From contig JAXMLJ010000107.1 of NCBI GenBank assembly GCA_034368805.1, positions 1 to 64,000 on the forward strand: DNA of 64,000 nt, written 5' to 3'. The stretch is from UBA2272 sp034368805 (lineage in GTDB: Bacteria > Actinomycetota > Coriobacteriia > Anaerosomatales > Anaerosomataceae). This document shows, piece by piece, positions 41,737-50,329 of this stretch; position 1 is the stretch's first letter, and each line of letters begins with the position of its first letter. The notes beneath the pieces were generated by a model that worked only from the letters and a program-made list of their open reading frames with translations, had not been told where the DNA came from and ran no database searches. The position numbers were made by a program, and so were the translations under genes.

Positions 41737-43455
41737 CTACCGCAGCGCCTTACCGATAGCCGTCATTGAAAGCGCGAACGAGGTCGCACCAGCATCGGGT
41801 GTCCCGACGCTCTTATCCGCCAGCGGCCGCGCACGGCCGAGCTTGGGCCGAAGCGGCGCGGTGTCCACTGCGGCCTGCGTCGCCACGGCGGCCGCCCTGT
41901 CCCACGCATCGGCCAGGCCGTCGCCCGCATCGAGTGCAGCGACAAGCGCATCGACGAAGGGAATCATCGCGTCGAGCATGGTCTTGTCGCCGAGTTCAGC
42001 CTTGCCCATCGACCTGATGGTCTCCACCCCGGCGCGGACGGCCTCCGCGACGTCATGTGCACTGACCTCCTCGGCCTCGTCGCCAAGGCTCGCGCCTACC
42101 GCCACGATCGCGTTACCCCATAGCACGCCCGAGGTGCCGCCCGCTTTGCTCGCCCATGCGTCGCCGGCGGCCTTGAGCAGCGCACCCGCACCGCCTCCGC
42201 GCTCGTCGATGGACTTGGCCGCCGTTGACGCCGCCATGGTGCCCTTCACCATGCCGCGCCCGTGGTCACCGTCGCCGGCCACCGCGTCGATCCGGCCGAG
42301 CTCGTCCTCCGCGTCGAGCATGGCGTCCCGCATCGCGTTAAGCGCGGCGTAAGCGCGGACCGCCGCCCGCCGCGAGGCCTCGCTCGCCGACAGCGGACCG
42401 GTGTCCTCAGTCTGGAGGGCACCGAGATCGATCTCACGACGTTTGGCGGGGCCGCTCGATACGCTGCCCTTCTTGAATGCCGGCGTGTCGGCCGGAGCGC
42501 GCCAGAAGTGCTCCAGCTCCTCGTCGAGTGCCATGAGGGTGAGCGAGCAGCCGGCCATGTCGAGGCTGGTGACGAGCTCGCCGGCCTCCGGGTCCACGAG
42601 CGTGTAGCCGAGCTCCTCGAGGTATGCAGAGACCGTCTTCCACATGACGAAGAGTTCCTCGTACTTCGTCGCGCCGAGGCCGTTCAGGATGACCGCAACG
42701 CGCTTGCCTTCGATCTCGGGCAGCTCCTCGACAACGCCGTCGACGAGCGTCTTGGCGAGCTCGGCCGCCGACGGCAGGTCCATGTCGCGGATGCCCGGCT
42801 CGCCATGAATCCCGAGTCCGAGGCCCATCGTGCCGTCTTCGACGATGAACAGCGGCTTGTGGGCGCCCGGCAGTGTGCATCCCGAGAGACCGACGCCGAG
42901 CGTGCGCGTGTAGTCGTTGGCGCGGCTGGCTACTCTGAGCACCTCGTCGAGGCTGTAGCCCGCGTCTGCGGCGGCTCCCGCTACCTTGAAGACAGTGAAG
43001 TCGCCGGCGATGCCGCGGCGCTTCTCGAGAGTCTCCTTCGGAGCGCTCGCAAGATCGTCGGTCACGTACAACGCTATGCAACGCTCGCCTTCGGCATTCA
43101 GGCGGTCAGTGGCCTTGTTGAAGTTGAGGACGTCACCCGCGTAGTTGCCGGTGATGTAGAGGATGCCGCCGCCAACGGACGCGGCCTTGGCGACGTTGTA
43201 GGCGTCGTCGGTCGAGGGCGAGGTGAAGATGTTGCCCACCACGGCTCCGTCTGCAAAGCCCTCGCCGACCACGCCGCAGAACGCGGGGTAGTGTCCCGAG
43301 CCGCCGCCGACGATGACGACGACCTTGCCCTCCTTGGGCTCGGCGGCACGGACGACACCGCCGGGAACGAGCGTGACGTACTTCGAGTAGAGCGTCGTGA
43401 AGCCCGCAAGCATGTCCTCCATGAAGGTCGCGGGATCGTTCCATAGGTGCGTCAT
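41737..43455 (-). CDS. Fused DhaK-DhaL dihydroxyacetone/erythrulose kinase
   Basis: 572 residues from ATG 43455 (GGAGGAGG upstream). Residues 1-330 are DhaK: VGGGSGHYPAF, GNIFTSPS and the covalent-substrate His in GLGLGIHGEPGI. Residues 360-572 are DhaL: GDGDHGRGM (Mg2+-binding Asp residues), GGTSGVLWGNA and LGDKTMLDAM. ATP-type single-chain kinases of this kind phosphorylate dihydroxyacetone or C4 ketoses, and in tetritol operons act as erythrulose kinases. It lies between the transporter genes and the isomerase. A stable hairpin just upstream separates it from the binding-protein gene. Confidence 0.92.
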   Translation of the reverse strand: MTHLWNDPATFMEDMLAGFTTLYSKYVTLVPGGVVRAAEPKEGKVVVIVGGGSGHYPAFCGVVGEGFADGAVVGNIFTSPSTDDAYNVAKAASVGGGILYITGNYAGDVLNFNKATDRLNAEGERCIALYVTDDLASAPKETLEKRRGIAGDFTVFKVAGAAADAGYSLDEVLRVASRANDYTRTLGVGLSGCTLPGAHKPLFIVEDGTMGLGLGIHGEPGIRDMDLPSAAELAKTLVDGVVEELPEIEGKRVAVILNGLGATKYEELFVMWKTVSAYLEELGYTLVDPEAGELVTSLDMAGCSLTLMALDEELEHFWRAPADTPAFKKGSVSSGPAKRREIDLGALQTEDTGPLSASEASRRAAVRAYAALNAMRDAMLDAEDELGRIDAVAGDGDHGRGMVKGTMAASTAAKSIDERGGGAGALLKAAGDAWASKAGGTSGVLWGNAIVAVGASLGDEAEEVSAHDVAEAVRAGVETIRSMGKAELGDKTMLDAMIPFVDALVAALDAGDGLADAWDRAAAVATQAAVDTAPLRPKLGRARPLADKSVGTPDAGATSFALSMTAIGKALR

Positions 43456-43570
43456 GAACTGAACCTCCTCCGTCAGAAACGACAGCACGACGTGAAGGGA
43501 GCGCGTTGGAGGTCATCCCGCAAACGTGCGGCTCCCCCAGCAGGCACGTCCGCGTCGATCAGAAGAGGCC

Positions 43571-43599
43571 GGTGGGGCCGGCACGCGGCCGGCCCCACC
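43571..43599 (-). other. Stable hairpin between binding-protein and kinase genes
   Basis: GGTGGGGCCGG and CCGGCCCCACC form a perfect 11-bp stem with a 7-base loop, 15 bases after the binding-protein stop. There is no T-run. Such intercistronic stems often protect the upstream mRNA so that the binding protein is made in excess over downstream enzymes. Confidence 0.55.
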
Positions 43600-43614
43600 T
43601 CTCACTCAAAGGTA

Positions 43615-44637
43615 CTAGAGCTCCTCGTTGGAGATGTCTCCGGATGCGAGGTTCTTGGCCATCAGCTCGGGAAGGGTCTCCAGGAAGGCGTCCTTCTCGG
43701 TGACGACGTTCTTGATGAACTGGTCGACGTTGTCCGGGGTGATCTCGGGCATCAGGTACCAGTAGTTCTTCTCGTACTCCTCGCCGTTGATGACCTTGAG
43801 GGCCACAGCGAGACCGGCGGCCAGCTCGACACGACCGTGCTGCAGGTTTGAGCCGATGAAGTCACCGCTCTCAACCGCACGCAGACCGTCCTCGATTCCG
43901 TCGATGCCGACGACGGGAACCGACATGCCGGCTTCCTTCAGCGCCTGGACGGCGCCAAGGCCCATGTCGTCGTTCTCCGCGACGATACCGTCGATATCAT
44001 CGCCGAAGCTGGAGATCCAATTCTTGACCTTGTTGACGGCCTCTTCACGCGCCCAGTTGGCGGTGTCCATCGCGAGAACCTCGATGTTGGGGTAGTTCGC
44101 GAGAACGTTGTTGATGCCCTCGGTGCGGTCAAGCTCAGGCGACGAACCGAGCGGGCCCTGCAGGATGACGATCTTGCCCTCGCCACCGAGTGCGTCGGCC
44201 ATCATCTGCATCTCCTGCTCGCCGGCCTTGACGTCATCCGGAAGCACGGCTGCGGTGATGAGCTCTTCGTTCGAGAGCGTTGTGTTGACCGCGAGCACCG
44301 GGATACCGGCATCGCTGGCAGCCTGAAGCTGCGGCTGCAGCGAGTCGGCCTGGACCGGAACGATGATGATCGCGTCGACACCCTGGTTGATCAGCGACTC
44401 GACCTGGCTGGCCTGAGTGGCCACGTCGTTGTTCGCCGAGTTCCAGAGCAGTTCGATGTCGTTCGCCTCGGCGAACGCCTCCATGCCCTCGCGGCCCTGG
44501 GTGATGAACGAGGACATGTTGTACACGGTGACGCCTACGCGCACCTTGTCACCGGTGTCACCGCCAGCGCACCCCGCGAGACCCATCGCGAGTACGAGCG
44601 CAACGACGACGACACCTGCCAACCACTTGCGGCTCAT
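43615..44637 (-). CDS. Sugar ABC transporter substrate-binding lipoprotein
   Basis: 340 residues. The signal peptide KWLAGVVVVALVLAMGLAGC ends in a lipobox (LAGC), so the protein is lipid-anchored outside the membrane. The mature part is a type I periplasmic-binding (ribose-type) fold: VRVGVTVYNMSSFITQGREGMEAF, GVDAIIIVPVQADSLQPQL, GKIVILQGPLGSSPELDRTEGI and VPVVGIDGIEDGL. The expected ligand is a sugar or polyol; the neighbouring enzymes suggest a tetritol. The ATG has GGAGGG upstream. Permease and ATPase genes lie upstream in the same operon. Confidence 0.92.
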   Translation of the reverse strand: MSRKWLAGVVVVALVLAMGLAGCAGGDTGDKVRVGVTVYNMSSFITQGREGMEAFAEANDIELLWNSANNDVATQASQVESLINQGVDAIIIVPVQADSLQPQLQAASDAGIPVLAVNTTLSNEELITAAVLPDDVKAGEQEMQMMADALGGEGKIVILQGPLGSSPELDRTEGINNVLANYPNIEVLAMDTANWAREEAVNKVKNWISSFGDDIDGIVAENDDMGLGAVQALKEAGMSVPVVGIDGIEDGLRAVESGDFIGSNLQHGRVELAAGLAVALKVINGEEYEKNYWYLMPEITPDNVDQFIKNVVTEKDAFLETLPELMAKNLASGDISNEEL

Positions 44638-44694
44638 TGACTCACCCTCCTTCTTGCTGTCGACCGATACCGAGGACCGGCACCGGATGTTCGC

Positions 44695-45699
44695 CTAGCC
44701 ACTCGAACGCTTGGCGGCCACCATATCGACGGCCACGGCTGACACGATGAGGATGCCGCTGATGACCGTCTGCCAATACGCAGGGACCACGAGGATGTCG
44801 AGGCCGTTGTTGAGCGTCTGGATCAGGAACAGACCAAGCATCGTCCCCCAGACTGTTCCCCTTCCGCCCGTGAGACTAGCACCGCCGATCACGACGGCAG
44901 CAATTGCACCGAGCTCGTAGCCCTTGCCGAGATAGGGTGCCGCGGAGATAACGCGGGAGGACAGGATGACGCCCGACATGCCGGCGAGGGCGCCGCTGAT
45001 CGCGTAGACGCTCGTCAAGATGCCGCGGACGTTGACACCGGCTACCTCGGCAGCGGTGCGGTTGCCGCCCACCGCGTAGATGCGCATACCGAACGAGGTG
45101 CGCGTCATGATCACACCGAGGACGATGAACCCGGCGATCATCACGAGCACGGGAACCTGCACACCCAGGAACCTCGTGTTCGCAATCAATCCCCACTCGA
45201 CCGGCAGGCCGTTGATGGGCGCGCCGCGACCGATCGCATAGGCCAGACCCGAAGCCACACTCAACATGCCGAGCGTGGCGACGAACGGAGCGACGTTGAT
45301 GTAGGCCACCACCACACCGCTCACGAGTCCAGCAAGCAGACCGACCACGACTCCCGCGATGACGCCGAGGACCATGCGCTCCGGGTGGTCGACGATGATC
45401 GCGGCACTTGTCATCGCACTGAGCGCGACGATGCTACCGACGGACAGGTCGATGCCGCCGGTGAGGATGACCAGCGTCTGCCCCAGAGCGATCAGCGCGA
45501 ACGGCGCGGCGGCGATGAGGATCGTCCGCATGTTGGCCGTGGTGGCGAACTGCGGCCTGACGATGGTGAAATAGACGGCCACCGCGATGACGACGAGCGC
45601 CATCAGGTTCCTGAGGAGCAGATTCGTCATGCGCTGCTTGTCGAACTGCAGCAGCTTCTTCCCGCCCGGTTCGCCTGCCTTCACAGGAACCTCAGCCAT
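44695..45699 (-). CDS. Sugar ABC transporter permease (RbsC-type)
   Basis: 334 residues with about ten membrane segments. The family mark is ALGQTLVILTGGIDLSVGSIVALSAM near residue 75, followed by GVVVAYINVAPFVATLGMLS and the cytoplasmic EAA-like coupling loop RTSFGMRIYAVGGNRTAAEVAGVNV. GKGYELGAIAAVVIGGASLTGGRGTVWGTMLG is also characteristic. It forms the homodimeric channel of the importer. ATG start; it lies between the ATPase and binding-protein genes. Confidence 0.93.
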   Translation of the reverse strand: MAEVPVKAGEPGGKKLLQFDKQRMTNLLLRNLMALVVIAVAVYFTIVRPQFATTANMRTILIAAAPFALIALGQTLVILTGGIDLSVGSIVALSAMTSAAIIVDHPERMVLGVIAGVVVGLLAGLVSGVVVAYINVAPFVATLGMLSVASGLAYAIGRGAPINGLPVEWGLIANTRFLGVQVPVLVMIAGFIVLGVIMTRTSFGMRIYAVGGNRTAAEVAGVNVRGILTSVYAISGALAGMSGVILSSRVISAAPYLGKGYELGAIAAVVIGGASLTGGRGTVWGTMLGLFLIQTLNNGLDILVVPAYWQTVISGILIVSAVAVDMVAAKRSSG

Positions 45700-45772
45700 C
45701 GTGGTCTCCCCGCTCCTCTTAGTCCAACGATCCTATCCAGGCCACCCGCGAACCAACCCGACCCGGGTACCA

Positions 45773-47314
45773 CTAGCCGGTGCACACCACCTGCTCTCCA
45801 AAGACGTCCAGCGTCTGCCCGCTCGCCAGGCGGAATATCTGCTCCTGGGCATCCGAGAGGTCGAGTGCCTCCCGATCGAGCTCGCCCACGATCTTGCCTG
45901 CCCTCACTACCAGGACGCGGTGGCTCAGCCCAATGAGCTCGGGCATGTCTGAGCTGACGAACACCACGGCCAGGCCGTAGCTCGCCAGATCTCGGATGAT
46001 CCGGTAGATCTCGCCGCGCGCCCCGACGTCCACGCCCCGAGTGGGCTCGTCGAGCAGCAGCACGCAGCCTTCCTGCGTGAGCCAGCGGGCGAGCACGACC
46101 TTCTGCTGGTTGCCGCCTGAAAGCGTCCCCACGAGCTGCCCCAGACCGCGGCACTTGAGATTCACTGAGGCGGTCGCCTTCTCCACTGCGTTCCTGCGGA
46201 CGAGCGGCCTGATCCAGCCGCCAAGCGTGAACGACCGCAGGTGCGGCAGGCTGCCGTTGTCGAGCACTGACCGCGAGGGCACCAGCCCGGCGCCCTTGCG
46301 GTCCTCGGGCACGAACGCCACGCCTCTGCGAATCGTCGCGTCGATGCGATTACGCTCGAGCGGCTCGCCGTCGATGGTGATGGTGCCGTCATACGAGCGA
46401 CGGACACCGAAGACGGCTTCGATCATCTCGGTGCGTCCGCCGCCAACCAGACCACCAATCCCGAGTATCTCGCCCTGGCGCACTTCGAAGCTGACACTGG
46501 GTCCGCCGCGAATCACCTGAAGATCGCGGACCTCAAGGCGCACGGGACCTGTCGATATCGTCTGCCCCGGGAACAGCGCCTCCATGTCCCGACCCACCAT
46601 CGCATGCACGATCGTGGCCTCGTCGGCGCCGGCGATGTCCGACTCGAACACGAGGTGACCATCGCGGAGCACCGCGACAGAGTCCGCCAGTTCCTGGATC
46701 TCGGCCATGCGATGCGTGGTGTACATCATCGCAACGCCCTGCTCGCGCAGGCGGTGAACGACAGAGTACAGGCGTCCAACCTCATGGTCCGGGATGGCCG
46801 ATGTGGGCTCGTCGAGCAGCAGAACCCGGGCGCCCCACGTCGTCGCCTTGGCGATCTCCACGATCTGCACGAGGGCGACCGAGAGGCGGTTCATCTGCCA
46901 ACGAGAATCAATGTCGAGTTCGAACACGTCGAGCATCTCGCGCGCCTGCTTGGCCATCTCTGGCCGGTCGAGCACACCCGCCCTGTTGCGGATCTCGCGG
47001 CCGACGAAGATGTTTTCGTAGATGGTGAGATCCGGATACGGCGCGAGCTCCTGGGGGACGATCGCGACGCCGAGTCGGCGCGCACTGATCGGATCGTGCT
47101 GCGTGAGCTGGGTGCCGTAAACGTGCACTTCGCCGCTGTCAGGGCGCACCTGGCCCGAGACGATCTTGAGGAGGGTCGACTTCCCGGCCCCGTTCTCGCC
47201 GGCAAGTGCCATGACGTGTCCCGCGGGAACCGTGAGAGAAGCCGAATGAAGGACTGTGACGCCACCGTAAGACTTGCTCACTCCCCGAACGGTGAGCGCC
47301 GGCGCCTCACTCAT
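45773..47314 (-). CDS. Sugar ABC transporter ATPase (two NBDs, RbsA-type)
   Basis: 513 residues from ATG 47314; a GTG at 47326 is possible but too close to its Shine-Dalgarno. Two nucleotide-binding domains occur in tandem. The first has GENGAGKSTLLKI (Walker A) and VLLLDEPTSAI (Walker B), with the signature degenerate as LSVALVQIVEIAKA, as usual for RbsA. The second has a changed Walker A region (GIGGLVGGGRTEMIEAVFGV) but an intact LSGGNQQKVVLARWL signature and LLLDEPTRGVDVGA. This asymmetry is the RbsA/MglA hallmark. It is the first gene of the tetritol-type operon. Confidence 0.93.
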   Translation of the reverse strand: MSEAPALTVRGVSKSYGGVTVLHSASLTVPAGHVMALAGENGAGKSTLLKIVSGQVRPDSGEVHVYGTQLTQHDPISARRLGVAIVPQELAPYPDLTIYENIFVGREIRNRAGVLDRPEMAKQAREMLDVFELDIDSRWQMNRLSVALVQIVEIAKATTWGARVLLLDEPTSAIPDHEVGRLYSVVHRLREQGVAMMYTTHRMAEIQELADSVAVLRDGHLVFESDIAGADEATIVHAMVGRDMEALFPGQTISTGPVRLEVRDLQVIRGGPSVSFEVRQGEILGIGGLVGGGRTEMIEAVFGVRRSYDGTITIDGEPLERNRIDATIRRGVAFVPEDRKGAGLVPSRSVLDNGSLPHLRSFTLGGWIRPLVRRNAVEKATASVNLKCRGLGQLVGTLSGGNQQKVVLARWLTQEGCVLLLDEPTRGVDVGARGEIYRIIRDLASYGLAVVFVSSDMPELIGLSHRVLVVRAGKIVGELDREALDLSDAQEQIFRLASGQTLDVFGEQVVCTG

Positions 47315-47383
47315 GTGCCCAGCCACCCTTCCTGCACAAGTCCCACGTTAGAGAACCACGCTATGTCTTGATTGTAAAGAAGC

Positions 47384-47412
47384 CTGAGAGTCGCGAAGAT
47401 CCGGGTTCTCAG
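47384..47412 (-). terminator. Weak terminator candidate after the nitroreductase gene
   Basis: CTGAGA and TCTCAG pair across a 17-base loop just after the nitroreductase stop, followed on the minus strand by GCTTCTTT. The stem is short, so confidence is low. The sugar-operon promoter must lie between here and 47314; TTTACA at 47373-47378 is a possible -35. Confidence 0.35.
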
Positions 47413-47418
47413 TCAGGT

Positions 47419-48219
47419 CTATACCCCCGGAACGAAGCGCGCCACGTCGGGCGACGGGAGCGTTTCCCACGAGCCCTCCACGCCGTACGATGCCACCGCC
47501 AGTTCCGCGTGCAGCATCGCGATCCCACAGTCAAGGCGCTTCGAGATGCGCGGCGTGTCCTTGCCATCGAAGGAGATGACGAGCGCGGCGTCCTCGAATC
47601 GGAGCCGCCATGGCTGCCGGTTCATCGCCGAAGGTGCCGGAACGACCGCCTCGGCGGCGTCACGCGCCCACTCCGGCCACGATCCACTTCCCGGGGCGAT
47701 CTCCTCCACGCTCATCCGTCGCTGCGGTCGCCCGCCCTTGAACAACACCCGCTCCTTGAGCGTGACGGCGTCGTGTGCGCGCCCGACGGGCGAGACGCCG
47801 AAGACGCGCTCGGCAGACGACGCCCCCGCCGACCGTGCCGCGTGCACCGAGCTGAACATCCCTCCGACCCAACACGTGTCCAGGCCGCGCGCGGTGGCCT
47901 CGAGCATCAGAGCCTCGCCGGTGTAACCAACGGTCTGGGGAGGCGTGTCCGCACGCCCGAGAAAGACGAATGCCGAAGGAGCGCCTGAGACCCCACCGTA
48001 CGCACCGACGATGCCGACGAACATGTTGGACGATGCTTCTCTGACGAACCCCACGCGGGCACCGGCAAACGGACGGAAGCGCTCGGCGAGAACCTCGAGC
48101 GCATCGAGATCGGCGGGATCCGGCCGCGTCTCGTCGTAGCTGCGACGGGATCGACGTCGATCGATAGCCGCGTGCCAACGTACGGCCTGCGCGAGTGTCA
48201 GGCCGCTACCCTGCGTCAT
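47419..48219 (-). CDS. Nitroreductase-family FMN protein
   Basis: 266 residues from ATG 48219. The nitroreductase fold shows as RRRSRRSYDETRPDPADLDAL (FMN-phosphate Arg/Ser motif), ARVGFVREASSNMFVG, VGYTGEALMLEATARGLDTCWVGG (dimer helix) and a second half with APSAMNRQPWRLRF (FMN-binding PS-x-N-x-QPW). It resembles the TM1586-like nitroreductase subgroup, where two half-domains sit in one chain. Substrate unknown. Its start lies 14 bases inside the end of the upstream sensor gene, so the two are coupled. Confidence 0.85.
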   Translation of the reverse strand: MTQGSGLTLAQAVRWHAAIDRRRSRRSYDETRPDPADLDALEVLAERFRPFAGARVGFVREASSNMFVGIVGAYGGVSGAPSAFVFLGRADTPPQTVGYTGEALMLEATARGLDTCWVGGMFSSVHAARSAGASSAERVFGVSPVGRAHDAVTLKERVLFKGGRPQRRMSVEEIAPGSGSWPEWARDAAEAVVPAPSAMNRQPWRLRFEDAALVISFDGKDTPRISKRLDCGIAMLHAELAVASYGVEGSWETLPSPDVARFVPGV

Positions 48220-50284
48220 CTGCCGGTGCCCGTCCTGGCGTATCCGCAGGCTCGACGACGCACCGATCCGGGAGCCGAAGTGTGAATACCGACCCGTGTC
48301 CGGGTACGCTCTCGACCTCGATCGTCGCTCCAAGCGCATCGGCGATGCGGCGGCTCGCCGGCAGGCCGATGCCCGCTGCGGGTTCGTGCATCTCGGGACC
48401 TTCGAACAGCGACTCGAGACGCTCAGGATCGATGCCCCGGCCGGTGTCCGACACCGTGATCGTGCTCTGTCCTTCTTCGGAGTGACCTACCGTGACGCTG
48501 ACCTCTCCGCGCTCGGTGTACTTGATCGCGTTCGAGAGCAAGTTGAGCAGGACCTTCTGCACCTTGTAGCGATCCGTCTCCACGTCGATCGGCCGGACGT
48601 CCGCCGCCATCGCGATCCGAAGACCCTTGTCCGCGGCGAACGAGCTGAGACCGAACACGACCGATTCGACCAACTCCACGAGGTCGAACGCCTCGGGTTC
48701 GCACCTGAGATCCCCATCATCGTCGCGCTGGCTCTCGATCAGACTGTTCACGAATGCCGACAGCCGCCTGCCCGCCTCGAGCACCATCGCGGTCTGCCGT
48801 CGCTGCTCGTCGGTGAGTTCACCGGCCATACCACCAAGCATCAGTTCCGAGAATCCCGTGATGGTCTGCAAAGAGGTGCGGACCTCCTGGGTCAGGCTCG
48901 CGAAGATCATGTCCCGTGCAACCGACGCATGCTGGAGCTCGGCGTTGGCGCGCAGAAGGTCCTGCGTGCGCTGGCTCACGATCTGCTCGAGGCTCCGCTG
49001 GTGCCGTTCGATCTGGGCCTCCATGCGGAGACGCTCCGTGACATCGGTGAGCATCGAATACAGCAGTCGCCTGCCCCCGACCATGATCGAGCCCGTGCTC
49101 ACCTCGACGTCGCGTGCCGAGCCGTCGGCAGTCCTGTGTTTTCCCGCAAACCGTACGCGCGTTCCGTCGACGGCACGTTCCAGCTCGGCCTGGACCGTAT
49201 CGGCCGGCAGGGCGTCGACCTGCAACACGCTCATGGTCACGAGATCCTCGCGGTTGTACCCGTAGAATGCGCATGCCGCAGGATTGGCATCGATGATCTG
49301 GGTCGTGACCGGCTCGATCAGCAGGATCGGCACGGAAGAACCCTGGAAGACGGCCCCGTATCGCTGCTCGCTCTCCTTGAGCTCCCGTTCGGCCACAAGG
49401 CGCGTCAGGATCTCGGCGGCGCGCGTACTCATGATGCTCAGCGTGGCGCAGGCGCCGGCGATGTCTGATGGCGGCTCGCGCCAGAGTCCGACGAGCATAC
49501 CCAGACGGCGACCGTCGCTGCCGGGTAACGCAACGCCGATGTAGACTCCGAAGCCCTTGTCGGCCAGCCATGAGTTTCCCGTGAGGCTCTCCGCCGCGCC
49601 TGCGGCCACACAGACGAAACGTCTTCCCTTGAGCGGCCTGGCAAGGACGCCCGCGAGTGTCGCCGCGGACTCAGGTGATGGCTGGGCGTTGCCGTGTGGC
49701 TCCCAAGCCGCCAGGAGCGATGCCTCCTCGGGGTCGTCCGGGTCCGTCTCGGCCATACACATGTAGTCCGCACCCACCAGCGTGCCGAGTCTCGCAACGA
49801 TCTCATCGAGTGCCTGGTACGACTCCTCATCGGACATCGTGCGAAGTCCCTCGTAGGCCGAGCCGCGGCGATCGCCCGGCGTGACCGTGACGAAGACGAT
49901 GGCACCGCCGAGTGAGCCTCCCGGCCCCCTGAACGGTATGACGGTGAGCGTGGTGTCTGTGGCCTGACCGTCGGGCGTGCGGAGCCGGACGCGGATATCG
50001 AACGTCGGGTCGGCTTCTTCGCTACGCGCCGCCACGATGGTCCACAGATCCGTGCCATCGTGAGCCAGAACGCGCGGGGTCTCACCTTCGCCCGACGCGC
50101 AAAGCCAGCCTGCTGAGCGACTGCATGCGAGCAGCTCTCCGTCGGGACCGAAGATGAAGGTCGGGAGCGGCTGCGCGTCGGCGATCGCGACCACCAGCGG
50201 CCTGGCCCCCGTGAGCATGAGAGGCGCGGTCTGCCCCCGCCGCTCCTGCGAATGACGGCCCTCGGCTTCCACGACCCTCCTCAT
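48206..50284 (-). CDS. PAS/GAF sensor protein, histidine kinase-like but lacking the phosphoacceptor His
   Basis: 692 residues with no membrane segment. An N-terminal PAS-like domain (about 30-140, LPTFIFGPDGELLACSR) is followed by a GAF-like domain (155-290), a second PAS with PAC (about 305-425, AVFQGSSVPILLIEPVTTQIIDANPAACAFYGY) and a coiled coil. The HisKA dimerisation helix reads SLTQEVRTSLQTITGFSELML: Gln466 replaces the His of the usual SHELRTPL. The ATPase domain is intact (NLLSNAIKY N box, DTGRGID, GIGLPASR). It may bind ATP without autophosphorylation, or act as a pseudokinase. It overlaps the nitroreductase gene. Confidence 0.88.
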   Translation of the reverse strand: MRRVVEAEGRHSQERRGQTAPLMLTGARPLVVAIADAQPLPTFIFGPDGELLACSRSAGWLCASGEGETPRVLAHDGTDLWTIVAARSEEADPTFDIRVRLRTPDGQATDTTLTVIPFRGPGGSLGGAIVFVTVTPGDRRGSAYEGLRTMSDEESYQALDEIVARLGTLVGADYMCMAETDPDDPEEASLLAAWEPHGNAQPSPESAATLAGVLARPLKGRRFVCVAAGAAESLTGNSWLADKGFGVYIGVALPGSDGRRLGMLVGLWREPPSDIAGACATLSIMSTRAAEILTRLVAERELKESEQRYGAVFQGSSVPILLIEPVTTQIIDANPAACAFYGYNREDLVTMSVLQVDALPADTVQAELERAVDGTRVRFAGKHRTADGSARDVEVSTGSIMVGGRRLLYSMLTDVTERLRMEAQIERHQRSLEQIVSQRTQDLLRANAELQHASVARDMIFASLTQEVRTSLQTITGFSELMLGGMAGELTDEQRRQTAMVLEAGRRLSAFVNSLIESQRDDDGDLRCEPEAFDLVELVESVVFGLSSFAADKGLRIAMAADVRPIDVETDRYKVQKVLLNLLSNAIKYTERGEVSVTVGHSEEGQSTITVSDTGRGIDPERLESLFEGPEMHEPAAGIGLPASRRIADALGATIEVESVPGHGSVFTLRLPDRCVVEPADTPGRAPADDAG

Positions 50285-50329
50285 CCGTGACTCTCAACAG
50301 TAAGACGATAGCACGGCTGACCCGGGAGG

